Positions 1 through 8,695 of a stretch of DNA of 64,000 nt are shown piece after piece (positions within the stretch are counted from its first letter, which is position 1; the number at the start of each line of letters is the position of its first letter). Made by a program: the position numbers and the translations under genes. This stretch comes from an uncultured Clostridia bacterium (GTDB lineage Bacteria; Bacillota; Clostridia; Christensenellales; Pumilibacteraceae), in NCBI GenBank assembly GCA_947588325.1, contig CANPYH010000001.1:22558-86557 (forward strand). Direction: 5' to 3'. Below the pieces are notes generated by a model. The model was not told the DNA's origin. It did no database searches and saw only the letters and a program-made list of their open reading frames with translations.

Positions 1-1
1 C

Positions 2-571
2 GTCAAGATAGTTAACGACAGCGGTAGACCCGCTACTGCTATCGGCGGCATAGCAGGTCAGGCATGGGGCTCCATTCAGAATTGCTACGCTAAAGTGGAT
101 ATCAGCGGTTCCAATAACTGCGGCGGGCTTGTCGCGCACTATGTCGCAAGCAGTAACGCACAGAACTCCTGGGGCCCCGATATGACGATCGCAAATTGCT
201 ATGTGACGGGTAAGATTACCTCCGAAGAGTTCAAGGTTGAAGACGCTACCGTTAAGAAGTCGGGCGGACTGTTCGGTTCGGTTGGCGTAAGCGGCAACAC
301 AAGAAGCCTTAAGGGTATGTCGAACTGCTACTCCGAAGTCGAAGTCAATGCCGAATATGCTAACCCCTTCATCGGTTGCTCCGAGGTGGCTATGGGCGAC
401 GTGCCTAACGGAAAGACGGTAAGCTGGAAGGGCGAACCAGAGACCAACGAGATACACAACGTAAAGGGTGAGGCAAACGGCGACGCTCTTACCAAGAGCG
501 CGGACTGCAAACTCACGGAAGGCATGACCTACGAAGCGTTTCTCGAAGCGATAAAAGCATTAGCGGAATAA
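2..571 (+). CDS. C-terminal part of a GLUG-repeat surface protein (5' truncated by window)
   Basis: The frame is open from the first bases of the window, so the gene begins upstream; 189 codons remain. The residues form repeats of the GLUG type (IGGIAGQ..IQNCYA, GGLVAHY..IANCYVTG, GGLFGS..MSNCYSE), each with the Gly-Gly-aliphatic then N-C-Y pattern of a right-handed beta-helix. Such repeats are typical of very large secreted or wall-attached proteins of gut Firmicutes. There is no LPXTG motif or membrane segment at the C-terminus; it ends in a short charged helix. Any anchor or signal peptide must be in the missing part. The ligand is unknown. Confidence 0.7.
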   Translation, partial: VKIVNDSGRPATAIGGIAGQAWGSIQNCYAKVDISGSNNCGGLVAHYVASSNAQNSWGPDMTIANCYVTGKITSEEFKVEDATVKKSGGLFGSVGVSGNTRSLKGMSNCYSEVEVNAEYANPFIGCSEVAMGDVPNGKTVSWKGEPETNEIHNVKGEANGDALTKSADCKLTEGMTYEAFLEAIKALAE

Positions 572-627
572 TTTATCATCGCTCTCCTTTAGGAAGTGGG
601 TGAAACTCCCACTCTCCACATGAAGTT

Positions 628-660
628 GAAACCACGTCTGTATCGGCGTGGTTTCGGCTT
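628..660 (+). terminator. Possible terminator of the GLUG-repeat gene
   Basis: A perfect 9-bp stem (GAAACCACG at 628-636, CGTGGTTTC at 647-655) with a 10-nt loop is followed by GGCTTTAT. The T-run is weak, so termination is likely but not certain. Confidence 0.45.
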
Positions 661-661
661 T

Positions 662-690
662 ATAAAAGAGCCGCTCAGGGAACGGCTCTT
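662..690 (-). terminator. Intrinsic terminator of the AraC-type gene
   Basis: Read on the minus strand, an 8-bp stem AAGAGCCG/CGGCTCTT (683-690 with 666-673) is followed by TTTTATA. It lies 17 nt beyond the AraC stop codon. Confidence 0.75.
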
Positions 691-706
691 GTTGCAAGAT
701 TTGCGG

Positions 707-1507
707 TTATTCGGGTAAGACTTTGCTCTTTCGCGAGAGCATTTCGCTGGGCGGGAAGCCCATAATTTTCATATAGGTGCGATAGAATGTCGAGTAATCG
801 CCGAAGCCGAACTCCTCGGCGACTTTGGTAGGCTTTTCGCCCTGCATTATCATTTTATGCGCCGCCATTATTTTCTTCGTTCGGACGTATTGTATAATCG
901 AGACCTTCATGTGCTCGCTGAACTTATTACTGATATATGACTGCGAGTAGAAGAAATGCTCGCATATCTTTGCCAGGGTGAGCGGGGTGCGGATATTCTC
1001 GTTGATATAGTTGATTATCTTGGTAATTGAGGCGTCGCGCGTGGTCTGTTTAGCCGCCGCTGGCTCTATGCACAGCAGGGTAATGAGTTCGAGAAGTCGT
1101 ACGGTGAACATCAGTTCGCGGTCGTTGCCGTCAAACCGAGCGTCTATCTCGTCCAAGCCGAGGAACAGCGAGCGCATTTCGTCCGTCGCGCGGAAGAAGG
1201 TGGGACGGCTGCCTATTCTCTCGAACATGTGCGAGGGGAGAAGGGACTCGTTGAATTTCATGACGTATCTCTCATACTCGACATCGGGGTAGAAGGTCAT
1301 ATAGTGGTGCTCGCCCGGCTGTATAAACACTATATCCCCCGAGTGCATTTTACACCGTATGTCCTCGACGGTGAAGTCGGCGTGACCCTGCACGAAATAC
1401 AAGATCTCGAAAAAGTCGTGATAGTGCTTGCTGTAATCGGGTGAGGTTGACGCGCATGTATCGAGTTTATGCGCAAAATCCAAACCGTTTGAAACGAAAC
1501 TAAACAT
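707..1507 (-). CDS. AraC-family transcriptional regulator, probable regulator of the uronate locus
   Basis: A 266-aa protein with an N-terminal cupin sensor domain (YHDFFEILYFVQGHADF, then GDIVFIQPGEHH, about residues 20-70) and a C-terminal double HTH of the HTH_18 type (about 170-260; ITKIINYINENI, VAEEFGFGDYSTFYRTYMKI, MGFPPSEML). The ATG at 1507 is chosen over a start 90 nt upstream because AGGAGG lies just before it and the family fold begins there. Its ATG overlaps the stop of the preceding gene (TAATG), indicating translational coupling. It lies beside the uronate operon, and twin half-sites with AraC spacing occur at both uronate-related promoters. The inducer is presumably a uronate or glycoside; this is inferred. 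Confidence 0.9.
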   Translation of the reverse strand: MFSFVSNGLDFAHKLDTCASTSPDYSKHYHDFFEILYFVQGHADFTVEDIRCKMHSGDIVFIQPGEHHYMTFYPDVEYERYVMKFNESLLPSHMFERIGSRPTFFRATDEMRSLFLGLDEIDARFDGNDRELMFTVRLLELITLLCIEPAAAKQTTRDASITKIINYINENIRTPLTLAKICEHFFYSQSYISNKFSEHMKVSIIQYVRTKKIMAAHKMIMQGEKPTKVAEEFGFGDYSTFYRTYMKIMGFPPSEMLSRKSKVLPE

Positions 1508-2280
1508 TATTTCCTCCTTTTTTCCTTTCTGTGAAACAGACAATTTTCTCTGCGATCGAGACGGAAGCCGTCGCCGAGAGCGTCGATAGCCGAGCATTCC
1601 AGCGCCCTCGACTTATCCCCGCCGAATGCGTGCAGGGAAAAGAATAATCCGCTGCGCTTCTTAACGCAGACCGATACCGTAGCATAGCGGTACTCCCGCG
1701 CCTTATCCGCAATCAGACTCAAAATATCGTCCGTGTCGACAGTTATCGCCATCTGCGGCTTTGCGAGGTTAACCGTCAGTCCGCCCTCTGTCGTCAGCGT
1801 GCATTCGGACTCCCGCCGCTTTCCGCTGTTGGAATCGGACAGTTCGCCCTTCTTATCGACGTAGTATGTGCAGGTTATCCCGTCAAGGCTTTTGACGTGA
1901 TACTTGCCGTCCAGCCGCGCGGCGGTGCGGGCTTTAACATCCACGTCGAAGTCGTATGCCGTGATATAGTCGAATATGTACTCGAGCAGGCGGAAGCGGA
2001 ACTTATGCCCTACATTGCTCGCGGTAATGAAGGGCTCGCCGCCCGATATAAGCGTCAGCACGTCCGCGCTCTCCGCGCCCTTCCGCTTATCGAGCGAGGC
2101 GACGGAGATATCCGAAACGGAGCAGGAATAATCTTTTCCTTTCGTCGTCAGCAAGATACGTCCGTCCGCAACGCCGAAATATTCGGCGTCCTCGAAAGTC
2201 ACCGCTTCGCCGACGGGAGACAGGTTTTTTCCATCGATTCGGCACTCTATCCGACAATTATTTATCACAAATTTGTGCAT
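1507..2280 (-). CDS. Unknown soluble protein co-transcribed with the AraC regulator
   Basis: A protein of about 257 aa that I do not recognise. It has no signal peptide, no membrane segment and no obvious catalytic motif. It appears beta-rich in the N-terminal half (FVINNCRIECRIDG.., ILLTTKGKDYSC) and has a basic tail (RKEKRRK). The start could be GTG 2283 or ATG 2280. ATG 2280 is preferred because it lies 7 nt after a TATTAT -10 box, which would give a nearly leaderless message. Its stop overlaps the AraC start by one base, so the two are translated together. Being fixed before the regulator suggests a role in sensing or handling the inducer, but that is a guess. Confidence 0.75.
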   Translation of the reverse strand: MHKFVINNCRIECRIDGKNLSPVGEAVTFEDAEYFGVADGRILLTTKGKDYSCSVSDISVASLDKRKGAESADVLTLISGGEPFITASNVGHKFRFRLLEYIFDYITAYDFDVDVKARTAARLDGKYHVKSLDGITCTYYVDKKGELSDSNSGKRRESECTLTTEGGLTVNLAKPQMAITVDTDDILSLIADKAREYRYATVSVCVKKRSGLFFSLHAFGGDKSRALECSAIDALGDGFRLDRRENCLFHRKEKRRK

Positions 2281-2287
2281 CACCTAT

Positions 2288-2316
2288 ATAATAACATCTT
2301 TGCGGTGAAAATGCAA
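2288..2316 (-). promoter_or_regulatory. Sigma-A promoter for the unknown gene and AraC
   Basis: On the minus strand TTGCAT (2311-2316), 17 bp, TATTAT (2288-2293). The -35 lies inside the distal ATGCAAT half-site (2311-2317), so a regulator bound there would block this promoter: a built-in route to autorepression. Confidence 0.55.
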
Positions 2317-2367
2317 TATTTTTCGCAAAAAAATGCAATTGCCATTATTAAGCGTGTGTGATAAACT
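2311..2367 (+). promoter_or_regulatory. Predicted AraC-type operator and promoter of the uronate operon
   Basis: Two ATGCAAT half-sites in direct orientation at 2311-2317 and 2333-2339 (22-bp period, two helical turns). The second shares a base with a -35 TTGCCA (2339-2344), followed after 17 bp by TAAACT (2362-2367). The same arrangement recurs upstream of the GH2 gene at 12442-12498. A half-site touching the -35 is the usual layout of an AraC-activated promoter. Confidence 0.6.
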
Positions 2368-2421
2368 TATAGCGTAAGGAAAAGCGTTGTCATAAGGCGG
2401 CGCGGGTTCGGAGGAGTATCG

Positions 2422-3474
2422 ATGAAAAAAGTTTCGGCGCTGTTGTCATTGCTGTTAGTGTGCGCGATATGCGTCGGATTTTCCGCATTCTTATTCGGTT
2501 GCGGAGAGGACGTCGAGGGCGGTATTATATACGAAGTCATCAGCGGCAGTAACGAGTGTCGGGTTTCGGGACTTCAGGATAAGTCGCTGACAGAACTTAC
2601 TATCCCGTCCACCCACGGAGGGCGCGCGGTGACGGAGATTGCGGGGAACGCATTCAGGAATTGCAAGAAACTCGCTTCGGTCAAGGTACCCGACAGCGTT
2701 AAGCACATCGGCAAAGACGCATTCTCGGGCACGGCGATTGTTCCCGAAGTCAGCGACAACGGATACAGCACGATTGACGGCTGGGTGGTTAGCATTACCG
2801 ACGCGGTCAAGACCGCCGAGGTTGTCAAGTTATCCAAGGATATCCGCGGCGTGGCATACAACGTCTATGACGGCATTGCGGCAAAGAGCGTCGAATTTGA
2901 CGGGGATATTTCCGACTGGTGCAACATCAAGTTCAGTACGGGCTTATCCAATCCGCTCGCTATCTCCAAAACTCTTGTGATTGACGGCTCTGCAGTGACA
3001 GATCTCGTCATTCCCGAAACGGTGAAAGAAGTGCCCTTCGCGGCGTTTTACGGCAGTAACATTTCGAGCATTGACTTCGGCAGCGTTACCGAAATAGGTG
3101 ACGGGGCGTTCTCGGATTGTAAGAGCCTTACCAAAGTCGTTATTCCGCAGTCGGTAGTGACCGTTGGCTCGACGGCGTTTCAGGGCTGCGAAAAACTCGC
3201 CGACGTAACTATCGGCGAGGGAGTGAAAGAGATAGGAAACGGCGCGTTTATGAAGTGCGCCGAACTTAAAGAAATAGTCCTGCCCGCGGCTGTGGAAGTC
3301 ATGGGTGCGTATGTGTTTGACGGTTGCGATAAGCTCGGGAGTGTTACCGTAAAGGGCAAGGCGAAGCGCGGAGCCAAATGGGCGGAGACCTGGGCGAGCG
3401 ACAGCGCTACCAATGACAGCCGTTCGGGAATCGTACATTGGGACGAAGCGGCAAAGGTGGAGGATAAAGCATAA
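2422..3474 (+). CDS. BspA-type leucine-rich repeat lipoprotein
   Basis: A 350-aa protein with a lipoprotein signal peptide: MKK start, hydrophobic core, lipobox LFGC with Cys at about residue 27. Residues 45-100 and 190-320 carry BspA-like LRR_5 repeats (IGDGAFSDCKSLTKVVIP, VGSTAFQGCEKLADVTIG, IGNGAFMKCAELKEIVLP). The start has GGAGG upstream. It is the first gene of the operon and its stop overlaps the symporter start (TAATG). Anchored outside the membrane, it could bind host or dietary glycans that feed the pathway encoded downstream; that role is inferred from position only, since LRR_5 proteins have many ligands. Confidence 0.85.
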   Translation: MKKVSALLSLLLVCAICVGFSAFLFGCGEDVEGGIIYEVISGSNECRVSGLQDKSLTELTIPSTHGGRAVTEIAGNAFRNCKKLASVKVPDSVKHIGKDAFSGTAIVPEVSDNGYSTIDGWVVSITDAVKTAEVVKLSKDIRGVAYNVYDGIAAKSVEFDGDISDWCNIKFSTGLSNPLAISKTLVIDGSAVTDLVIPETVKEVPFAAFYGSNISSIDFGSVTEIGDGAFSDCKSLTKVVIPQSVVTVGSTAFQGCEKLADVTIGEGVKEIGNGAFMKCAELKEIVLPAAVEVMGAYVFDGCDKLGSVTVKGKAKRGAKWAETWASDSATNDSRSGIVHWDEAAKVEDKA

Positions 3475-5387
3475 TGGCAGCAGAAGCAGTTGTTTCACAG
3501 GAAAGCGCAACGCCGCTTAATACCGGCAAAAGATATCAGATAATCCTGTTCCCATTCAATAATGCGGCGACTAACTGCTATCTTACGCTTATGACCTTCA
3601 TAACGTATTACGGCGGTATGTATCTCAGCGGAAGTTTTGTCGGCGGCATAGTCTCCGCAGCGGCAATGGCGGCGCTCACGATTGTGTTGTCCTCCATCGT
3701 CACGAGTATGCGTATTTTCGACGGCATAACCGACCCGATTATCGGCGCGATTATGGATAAGACGCACGGCAAACTCGGCAAGTTCCGACCGTTCATAATT
3801 ATCGGCAACATTATGCTTGCGGCGTCGGTGCTGCTTATGTTCTTCGCTATAAGACCGATCCCCGTCGATTGGCTGCGCTGGATGCTATTCATTATCTGTT
3901 ACATAATATACGTTCTCGGGTACACCTGCCAATGCGCCTGCACGAAGGCGGGGCAGACCTGCATAACCAACGAGCCGCACCAGCGTTCGCAGTTCGTCAT
4001 CTGGAACATGGTGGGCATGATCTGCTCGATTGTGCTTATTAATATGATCGGCGGCGGGTTGCTTCCCATGTTTATCGGCAATACCGTTGTCATGGACGCG
4101 GAGACAATGGATATCGTCATTCGCGGCGCGCAATATAATGCGGCGTTCTATGATATCCTCGTTCCCGTAACAGTCCTTCTATCCGCGCTATACACCCTTC
4201 TTGCGTGCATCGCGATATGGAAAAAAGACCGTCCCGAGTTCTGGGGCATTGACGCGAGCGGAGAATCGGCGAAGTTCAGAGACTACCTCAAACTGCTCAA
4301 AGACAACAGTCAGATCCGCTGGCTCGTCCTTTCCGCAGGCTGCAACAAGCTCGCTTCGACGATTGCGACTTCGGGTTCTGTCGCCGCGCTGTTATACGGC
4401 ATAATGATGACTTGGCAGGGTAAGGGCAGTTATAACGGTCTGTTCATACCCATATACGCGCTTTCCTTCGTCTTTATGGGAGTATTCTTCATACTCGGCT
4501 CGCGAACGGCGGGAGCGAAGGGGCAGAAGCGCGCCGTCGTGCAATACACAGCCATAGCGATTATATTCTATATCGGCTTGCTGATAATGCTATGTATATG
4601 GACCCCCGAAAACGACGCCACGCACCTTGCGCTAATGCACTGGAACGATGACGGCGGAATGTATATTGCAACAAATTTTTTCACAATTGCGTGGATAATA
4701 CTTTACGGATGCGGTTACGGAGCGTATAATTGTTGTAGTGAGATGTGCATACCAATGGTTGCGGACTGCACGGATTACGAGACTTTCCGTACGGGCAACT
4801 ACGTCCCCGGCATTATGGGCACGATATTCTCGCTTATCGACAAACTCGTTTCTTCCTTCGCAACGTTGCTCACAACGGTGTTCACAGTCGGGCTGATACC
4901 CGCTCTGAACGGTGCGTTGCCGAGTACGGGGCTGGATCTGACGGGCTTCGACTATACGGGCGTGAGACTGTCGGGTATGATATGCTTCTGCATACTGCCC
5001 ATGATTTCCTGGATAATAACCCTCATCTGCATGTTCTTCTATAAGCTGTCGGGCGCGAAACTTAAAGAGGTGCAGGCGGTAAACGCCGTGAGAAAGGCGG
5101 CGATGGCGGGCGGTATGACAAAAGAGGAGGCTATGGCGACCTGGACGAGCATAGACCAGGTGCCCGAGGAGTTTGTTGCCAAAGACAAAGTAGTCATAGA
5201 CAAAAAAACGGGCAAGCCAAAACCCGTAAAAGAGAGCATAATAGACAAAATATACAAGAAGATTTGGGGCAGGAAGGAAGCGGCTCAGGCGGCTCCGTCG
5301 TCGAACGCTATACCTATCCCCGAACAATATGTCGTCAAGCATGACGAAGAGCCCGCCGAACAAGCGGCAGGCGCGTCCGAGGCTTAA
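3474..5387 (+). CDS. GPH-family sugar:cation symporter (probable glucuronide importer)
   Basis: A 637-aa polytopic membrane protein with the glycoside-pentoside-hexuronide family pattern: a first helix pair followed by a DGITDPIIGAIMDKTHGKLGKFRP loop, the usual cytoplasmic signature between helices 2 and 3. There are about 12 hydrophobic segments, ending near residue 525 (MISWIITLICMFFYKLSG). The last 110 residues form a long hydrophilic Lys/Ala/Glu-rich tail, longer than the usual GPH tail of about 450-500-aa proteins. It sits between an LRR lipoprotein and uronate catabolic genes, which points to import of glucuronides or uronates. The exact substrate cannot be read from sequence. Confidence 0.87.
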   Translation: MAAEAVVSQESATPLNTGKRYQIILFPFNNAATNCYLTLMTFITYYGGMYLSGSFVGGIVSAAAMAALTIVLSSIVTSMRIFDGITDPIIGAIMDKTHGKLGKFRPFIIIGNIMLAASVLLMFFAIRPIPVDWLRWMLFIICYIIYVLGYTCQCACTKAGQTCITNEPHQRSQFVIWNMVGMICSIVLINMIGGGLLPMFIGNTVVMDAETMDIVIRGAQYNAAFYDILVPVTVLLSALYTLLACIAIWKKDRPEFWGIDASGESAKFRDYLKLLKDNSQIRWLVLSAGCNKLASTIATSGSVAALLYGIMMTWQGKGSYNGLFIPIYALSFVFMGVFFILGSRTAGAKGQKRAVVQYTAIAIIFYIGLLIMLCIWTPENDATHLALMHWNDDGGMYIATNFFTIAWIILYGCGYGAYNCCSEMCIPMVADCTDYETFRTGNYVPGIMGTIFSLIDKLVSSFATLLTTVFTVGLIPALNGALPSTGLDLTGFDYTGVRLSGMICFCILPMISWIITLICMFFYKLSGAKLKEVQAVNAVRKAAMAGGMTKEEAMATWTSIDQVPEEFVAKDKVVIDKKTGKPKPVKESIIDKIYKKIWGRKEAAQAAPSSNAIPIPEQYVVKHDEEPAEQAAGASEA

Positions 5388-5424
5388 GACGGAACGGACA
5401 CAATAACAACAGGCAGGTAGCTAC

Positions 5425-6480
5425 ATGAAGATGACTTTCCGTTGGTACGGCGAGACCGATACCATTCCCTTAAAATATATCAGGCAGATCCCCAACATGA
5501 GCGGCGTAGTCACCGCCGTGTACGACGTGCCCGTGGGCGAGGTGTGGAGCGACGCTTCCGTGTCTCGGCTCAAACGGCTGTGCGACGAGGCGGGATTGGG
5601 TATGGAAGTAATCGAGTCTATTCCCGTACACGAGGATATCAAGCTCGGTCGCGGGAGCAGGGACGTTTACATAGAGAACTATTGTAAGAATATCCGCACT
5701 GTAGCGAAATACGGCGTTAAGTGCGTGTGCTACAACTTTATGCCCGTGTTCGACTGGCTCCGTACCGACATGCACCACGTCAATTTCGACGGCTCCGACT
5801 CGCTGTCATACAGCCGTGAGGACTTCGACAAGATAGATCCGCAGAACCTGCATTTGCCGGGGTGGGACGAGAGTTACGCACCCGACGAGCTTCGGAGTTT
5901 GCTTTCGGCGTATTCCGACGTCTCGCACGATATGCTTTTCGATAATCTCGTATACTTCCTCAAAGCGGTTACACCCGTATGCGACGAGGTTGGGGTTAAG
6001 ATGGCAATACATGCCGACGACCCGCCCTGGGACGTATTCGGTCTGCCGCGTATCGTCTCCTCTGAGGCGGATCTCGACAGAATGTTTGCCGCGGTGCCGA
6101 GTACCAATAACGGCGTAACCCTTTGCACGGGTTCGTTCGGAGCGGGAAGAACTAACGACGTGGTCAGAATGGCGGCAAAGTATGCGGCGCAGGGGAGAGT
6201 TCACTTCGCGCATCTCCGCAATATCAAGTACACGGACGACAAAGACAGTTTTTGCGAAGTCGGGCATTGCTCGGCATACGGAAGTCTCGATATGGCGGCG
6301 ATAGTACGCGCGCTCGTGGAGAACGGCTTTGACGGCTATGTCCGTCCCGACCACGGTCGCAATATCTGGGACGAGAACGGAAAGCCCGGGTATGGGCTAT
6401 ACGACAGGGCGCTCGGCGCTGCGTACATCAACGGACTGTTCGAGTACGCGGAAAAGTGCGCGAAAGCCGATAAACACTGA
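5425..6480 (+). CDS. uxuA: Mannonate dehydratase
   Basis: A 351-aa cytoplasmic enzyme that removes water from D-mannonate to give 2-keto-3-deoxygluconate (KDG). The N-terminus MKMTFRWYGETDTIPLKYI and blocks such as CYNFMPVFDWLRTD, MAIHADDPPWDVFGLPRI, LCTGSFGAGR, VHFAHLRNI and YVRPDHGR match the UxuA TIM-barrel family, including the metal-binding His and Asp positions. Length is normal. It lies 37 nt after the symporter and 15 nt before uxuB. Confidence 0.96.
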   Translation: MKMTFRWYGETDTIPLKYIRQIPNMSGVVTAVYDVPVGEVWSDASVSRLKRLCDEAGLGMEVIESIPVHEDIKLGRGSRDVYIENYCKNIRTVAKYGVKCVCYNFMPVFDWLRTDMHHVNFDGSDSLSYSREDFDKIDPQNLHLPGWDESYAPDELRSLLSAYSDVSHDMLFDNLVYFLKAVTPVCDEVGVKMAIHADDPPWDVFGLPRIVSSEADLDRMFAAVPSTNNGVTLCTGSFGAGRTNDVVRMAAKYAAQGRVHFAHLRNIKYTDDKDSFCEVGHCSAYGSLDMAAIVRALVENGFDGYVRPDHGRNIWDENGKPGYGLYDRALGAAYINGLFEYAEKCAKADKH

Positions 6481-6495
6481 TAACGGGAGAATAAC

Positions 6496-7335
6496 ATGGT
6501 TCCTTTCAAAGTAGATCTTTCAAATGAAGTAATTGCAATAACGGGCGCGGGCGGCGTGCTTATGAGCGCGTTTGCCAAAGCCCTTGCCGAGTGCGGCGCG
6601 AAAATAGGCGTTATCGACCTGAACGCCGACGCTTGCGAAGCCGTCGCAAAAGAGATTGTTGCGGCGGGCGGAGAGGCGGTTGCCGCACCCGCTAACTGTC
6701 TGGATAAGGCGCAAATCGCCGGTGCAAAGAGGGTAATCGAGGCGAAGTTCGGTAAGGTTACGCAGATAATCAACGGCGCTGGCGGGAACAGCCCCAAGTG
6801 CACCACGGATAACGAGACGGCTACCGAAGCTACCGCCGAGGCAAAGTCCTTCTTTGACCTTGACGAGATGGGGTTCAAGTTCGTGTTCGACCTCAATATT
6901 TTGTCCGCAGTGCTCACAACGCAGGTATTTGCGAAGGACATGGCAGAGGCGGGACGAGGGAATATTATCAATATCTCGTCCATGAACGCCTTCCGTCCCT
7001 TGACTAAAATCCCCGCATACTCCGCGGCAAAAGCGGGCGTTTCCAACTTCACTCAGTGGCTCGCCGTGCATTTTGCCAAGAGCGGAATACGCGCGAACGC
7101 CATTGCGCCCGGATTTTTCTCCACCAAGCAGAACGCAAAATTGCTCTTTAACGAGGACGGTACGCCGAGCGCGCGCACCGCAAAGATACTCGCGCACACG
7201 CCGATGGGCAGGTTCGGCGAAACATCCGACCTGATAGGCACTCTTCTCTGGCTTGCCGACTCGAAGTCGAGCGGGTTTGTGACGGGTATAGTAGTTCCCG
7301 TTGACGGCGGTTTCTCCGCTTATTCGGGCGTATAA
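6496..7335 (+). CDS. uxuB: SDR-type D-mannonate/fructuronate oxidoreductase
   Basis: A 279-aa short-chain dehydrogenase: nucleotide-binding ITGAGGVLMSAFAKAL near residue 15, INGAGG at about 92, catalytic Ser in NISSMNAF, and YSAAKAG (Tyr and Lys of the active site) at about 176-182, with a PVDGGFSAYSGV end. In Bacillus-type pathways an SDR protein, not the long-chain UxuB of E. coli, reduces fructuronate to mannonate. Placement between uxuA and uxaC supports that assignment. GGGAG precedes the ATG. Confidence 0.88.
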   Translation: MVPFKVDLSNEVIAITGAGGVLMSAFAKALAECGAKIGVIDLNADACEAVAKEIVAAGGEAVAAPANCLDKAQIAGAKRVIEAKFGKVTQIINGAGGNSPKCTTDNETATEATAEAKSFFDLDEMGFKFVFDLNILSAVLTTQVFAKDMAEAGRGNIINISSMNAFRPLTKIPAYSAAKAGVSNFTQWLAVHFAKSGIRANAIAPGFFSTKQNAKLLFNEDGTPSARTAKILAHTPMGRFGETSDLIGTLLWLADSKSSGFVTGIVVPVDGGFSAYSGV

Positions 7336-7353
7336 AGAGGAAGAAGAGGTAAT

Positions 7354-8682
7354 ATGAACGCATTTTTCGATGACAACTTACTGCTGAACAACGCTTGCGG
7401 AAAGGAACTGTATAAGTCCGTCCGCGCTTTGTCGATCATCGATTATCATTCGCACCTCGACCAATACGCCATTGCCGAGAACCGCAAAACGGATAACATC
7501 GGGGAGCTGTGGCTTGCCCGCGACCATTACAAGTGGCGCGTAATGCGCATGTGCGGCGTTGACGAAAACCTGATTACCGGCGACGCGGATTGGCGGGATA
7601 AGTTCAGAGCCTACGCGGCGACCTTGCCCATGCTGGCAGGAAATCCGCTGTATTATTGGACGCACCTCGAACTAAAAATCGTGTTCGGGATAAACGAATC
7701 GCTCTCTGCCGATAATGCCGACGAAATATACGACAAAGCCAACGCTGTGCTTTCGGGCATGACGGTGGGCGCGCTTTTGGAAAAGTTCGGCGTGGAATAT
7801 ATCGCTACGACCGATGACCCGACGAGCGATCTTTCCGCGCACGGACGGCACGGCAGCGTTTTGGTCGCGCCGACTTTCAGAGCGGATAACGTGCTTAAAT
7901 GCGAGGACTCCTATGTGAGCCGACTTGCCGAAGCGGCGGGGTGTAAGACAGACGACCTTGACGATTATCTCGGCGCAATAACCAACCGCCTCGACTATTT
8001 CGTCAGTCACGGCTGCAAAATAGCCGATCAGAGCTTCTCCGATTTCCCTCCGCGCTATGCGGACAAAAAGAGAGCGGAATTTCTCTTTGCACACAGAAGG
8101 GAGTTAAGCGACAGCGAAAAAGAGGAACTGCTCGGCTTTCTTCTCGTATGGCTCTCGAAGGAGTATAAGAAGCGCGGAATGCTCATGCAATTGCACTTTG
8201 CCGTGACGCGTAATGTAAACCCCGAAATTTACGCCGAGAAGGGCGTAGATATGGGCTGTGACGTCCCGACCGACGGGGTGTGCGAGAAGTCCCTGATAGC
8301 CTTTTTATCCGCTCTCGGTGAGGCTGAACGCCCCGATATCGTACTCTATTCGCTTAACCCAAACGACGTCGCCATGCTTGCGGCGATAAGCGGCGCATTC
8401 AGGCGGGTGCGTATGGGCGCTGCCTGGTGGTTTAACGACACCGTTTGCGGCATACGCGACAACCTCTCCAAGATAGCCGAGTACGCTTGCCTCGGTACCA
8501 ATCTCGGTATGCTCACAGACTCGCGCTCATTCACGTCATACGCGCGGTTCGACTTCTTCCGCCGCATACTTTGCGACTATGTGGGCGGCATGGTGGAGAG
8601 AGGGGAGTATTCCCGCGAAGCCGCCGAAACGCTCGTCCGCAACATTTGTTACAATAACATAAAGACCCAACTCGGAATATAA
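7354..8682 (+). CDS. uxaC: Uronate (glucuronate) isomerase
   Basis: A 442-aa enzyme of the amidohydrolase-like uronate isomerase family; converts glucuronate to fructuronate. The metal-binding HxH is in IIDYHSHLDQ (residues 26-35). Also visible are TTDDPTSDL, FRADNVL, the LHFAVTRNVNPE strand, and MGAAWWFNDT..LTDSRSFTSYARFDFFRRI near the C-terminus, all diagnostic of UxaC. It has a strong GA-rich Shine-Dalgarno (AAGAGG). It supplies the first cytoplasmic step for free glucuronate. Confidence 0.95.
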   Translation: MNAFFDDNLLLNNACGKELYKSVRALSIIDYHSHLDQYAIAENRKTDNIGELWLARDHYKWRVMRMCGVDENLITGDADWRDKFRAYAATLPMLAGNPLYYWTHLELKIVFGINESLSADNADEIYDKANAVLSGMTVGALLEKFGVEYIATTDDPTSDLSAHGRHGSVLVAPTFRADNVLKCEDSYVSRLAEAAGCKTDDLDDYLGAITNRLDYFVSHGCKIADQSFSDFPPRYADKKRAEFLFAHRRELSDSEKEELLGFLLVWLSKEYKKRGMLMQLHFAVTRNVNPEIYAEKGVDMGCDVPTDGVCEKSLIAFLSALGEAERPDIVLYSLNPNDVAMLAAISGAFRRVRMGAAWWFNDTVCGIRDNLSKIAEYACLGTNLGMLTDSRSFTSYARFDFFRRILCDYVGGMVERGEYSREAAETLVRNICYNNIKTQLGI

Positions 8683-8695
8683 GCAGGAAAGAAAA

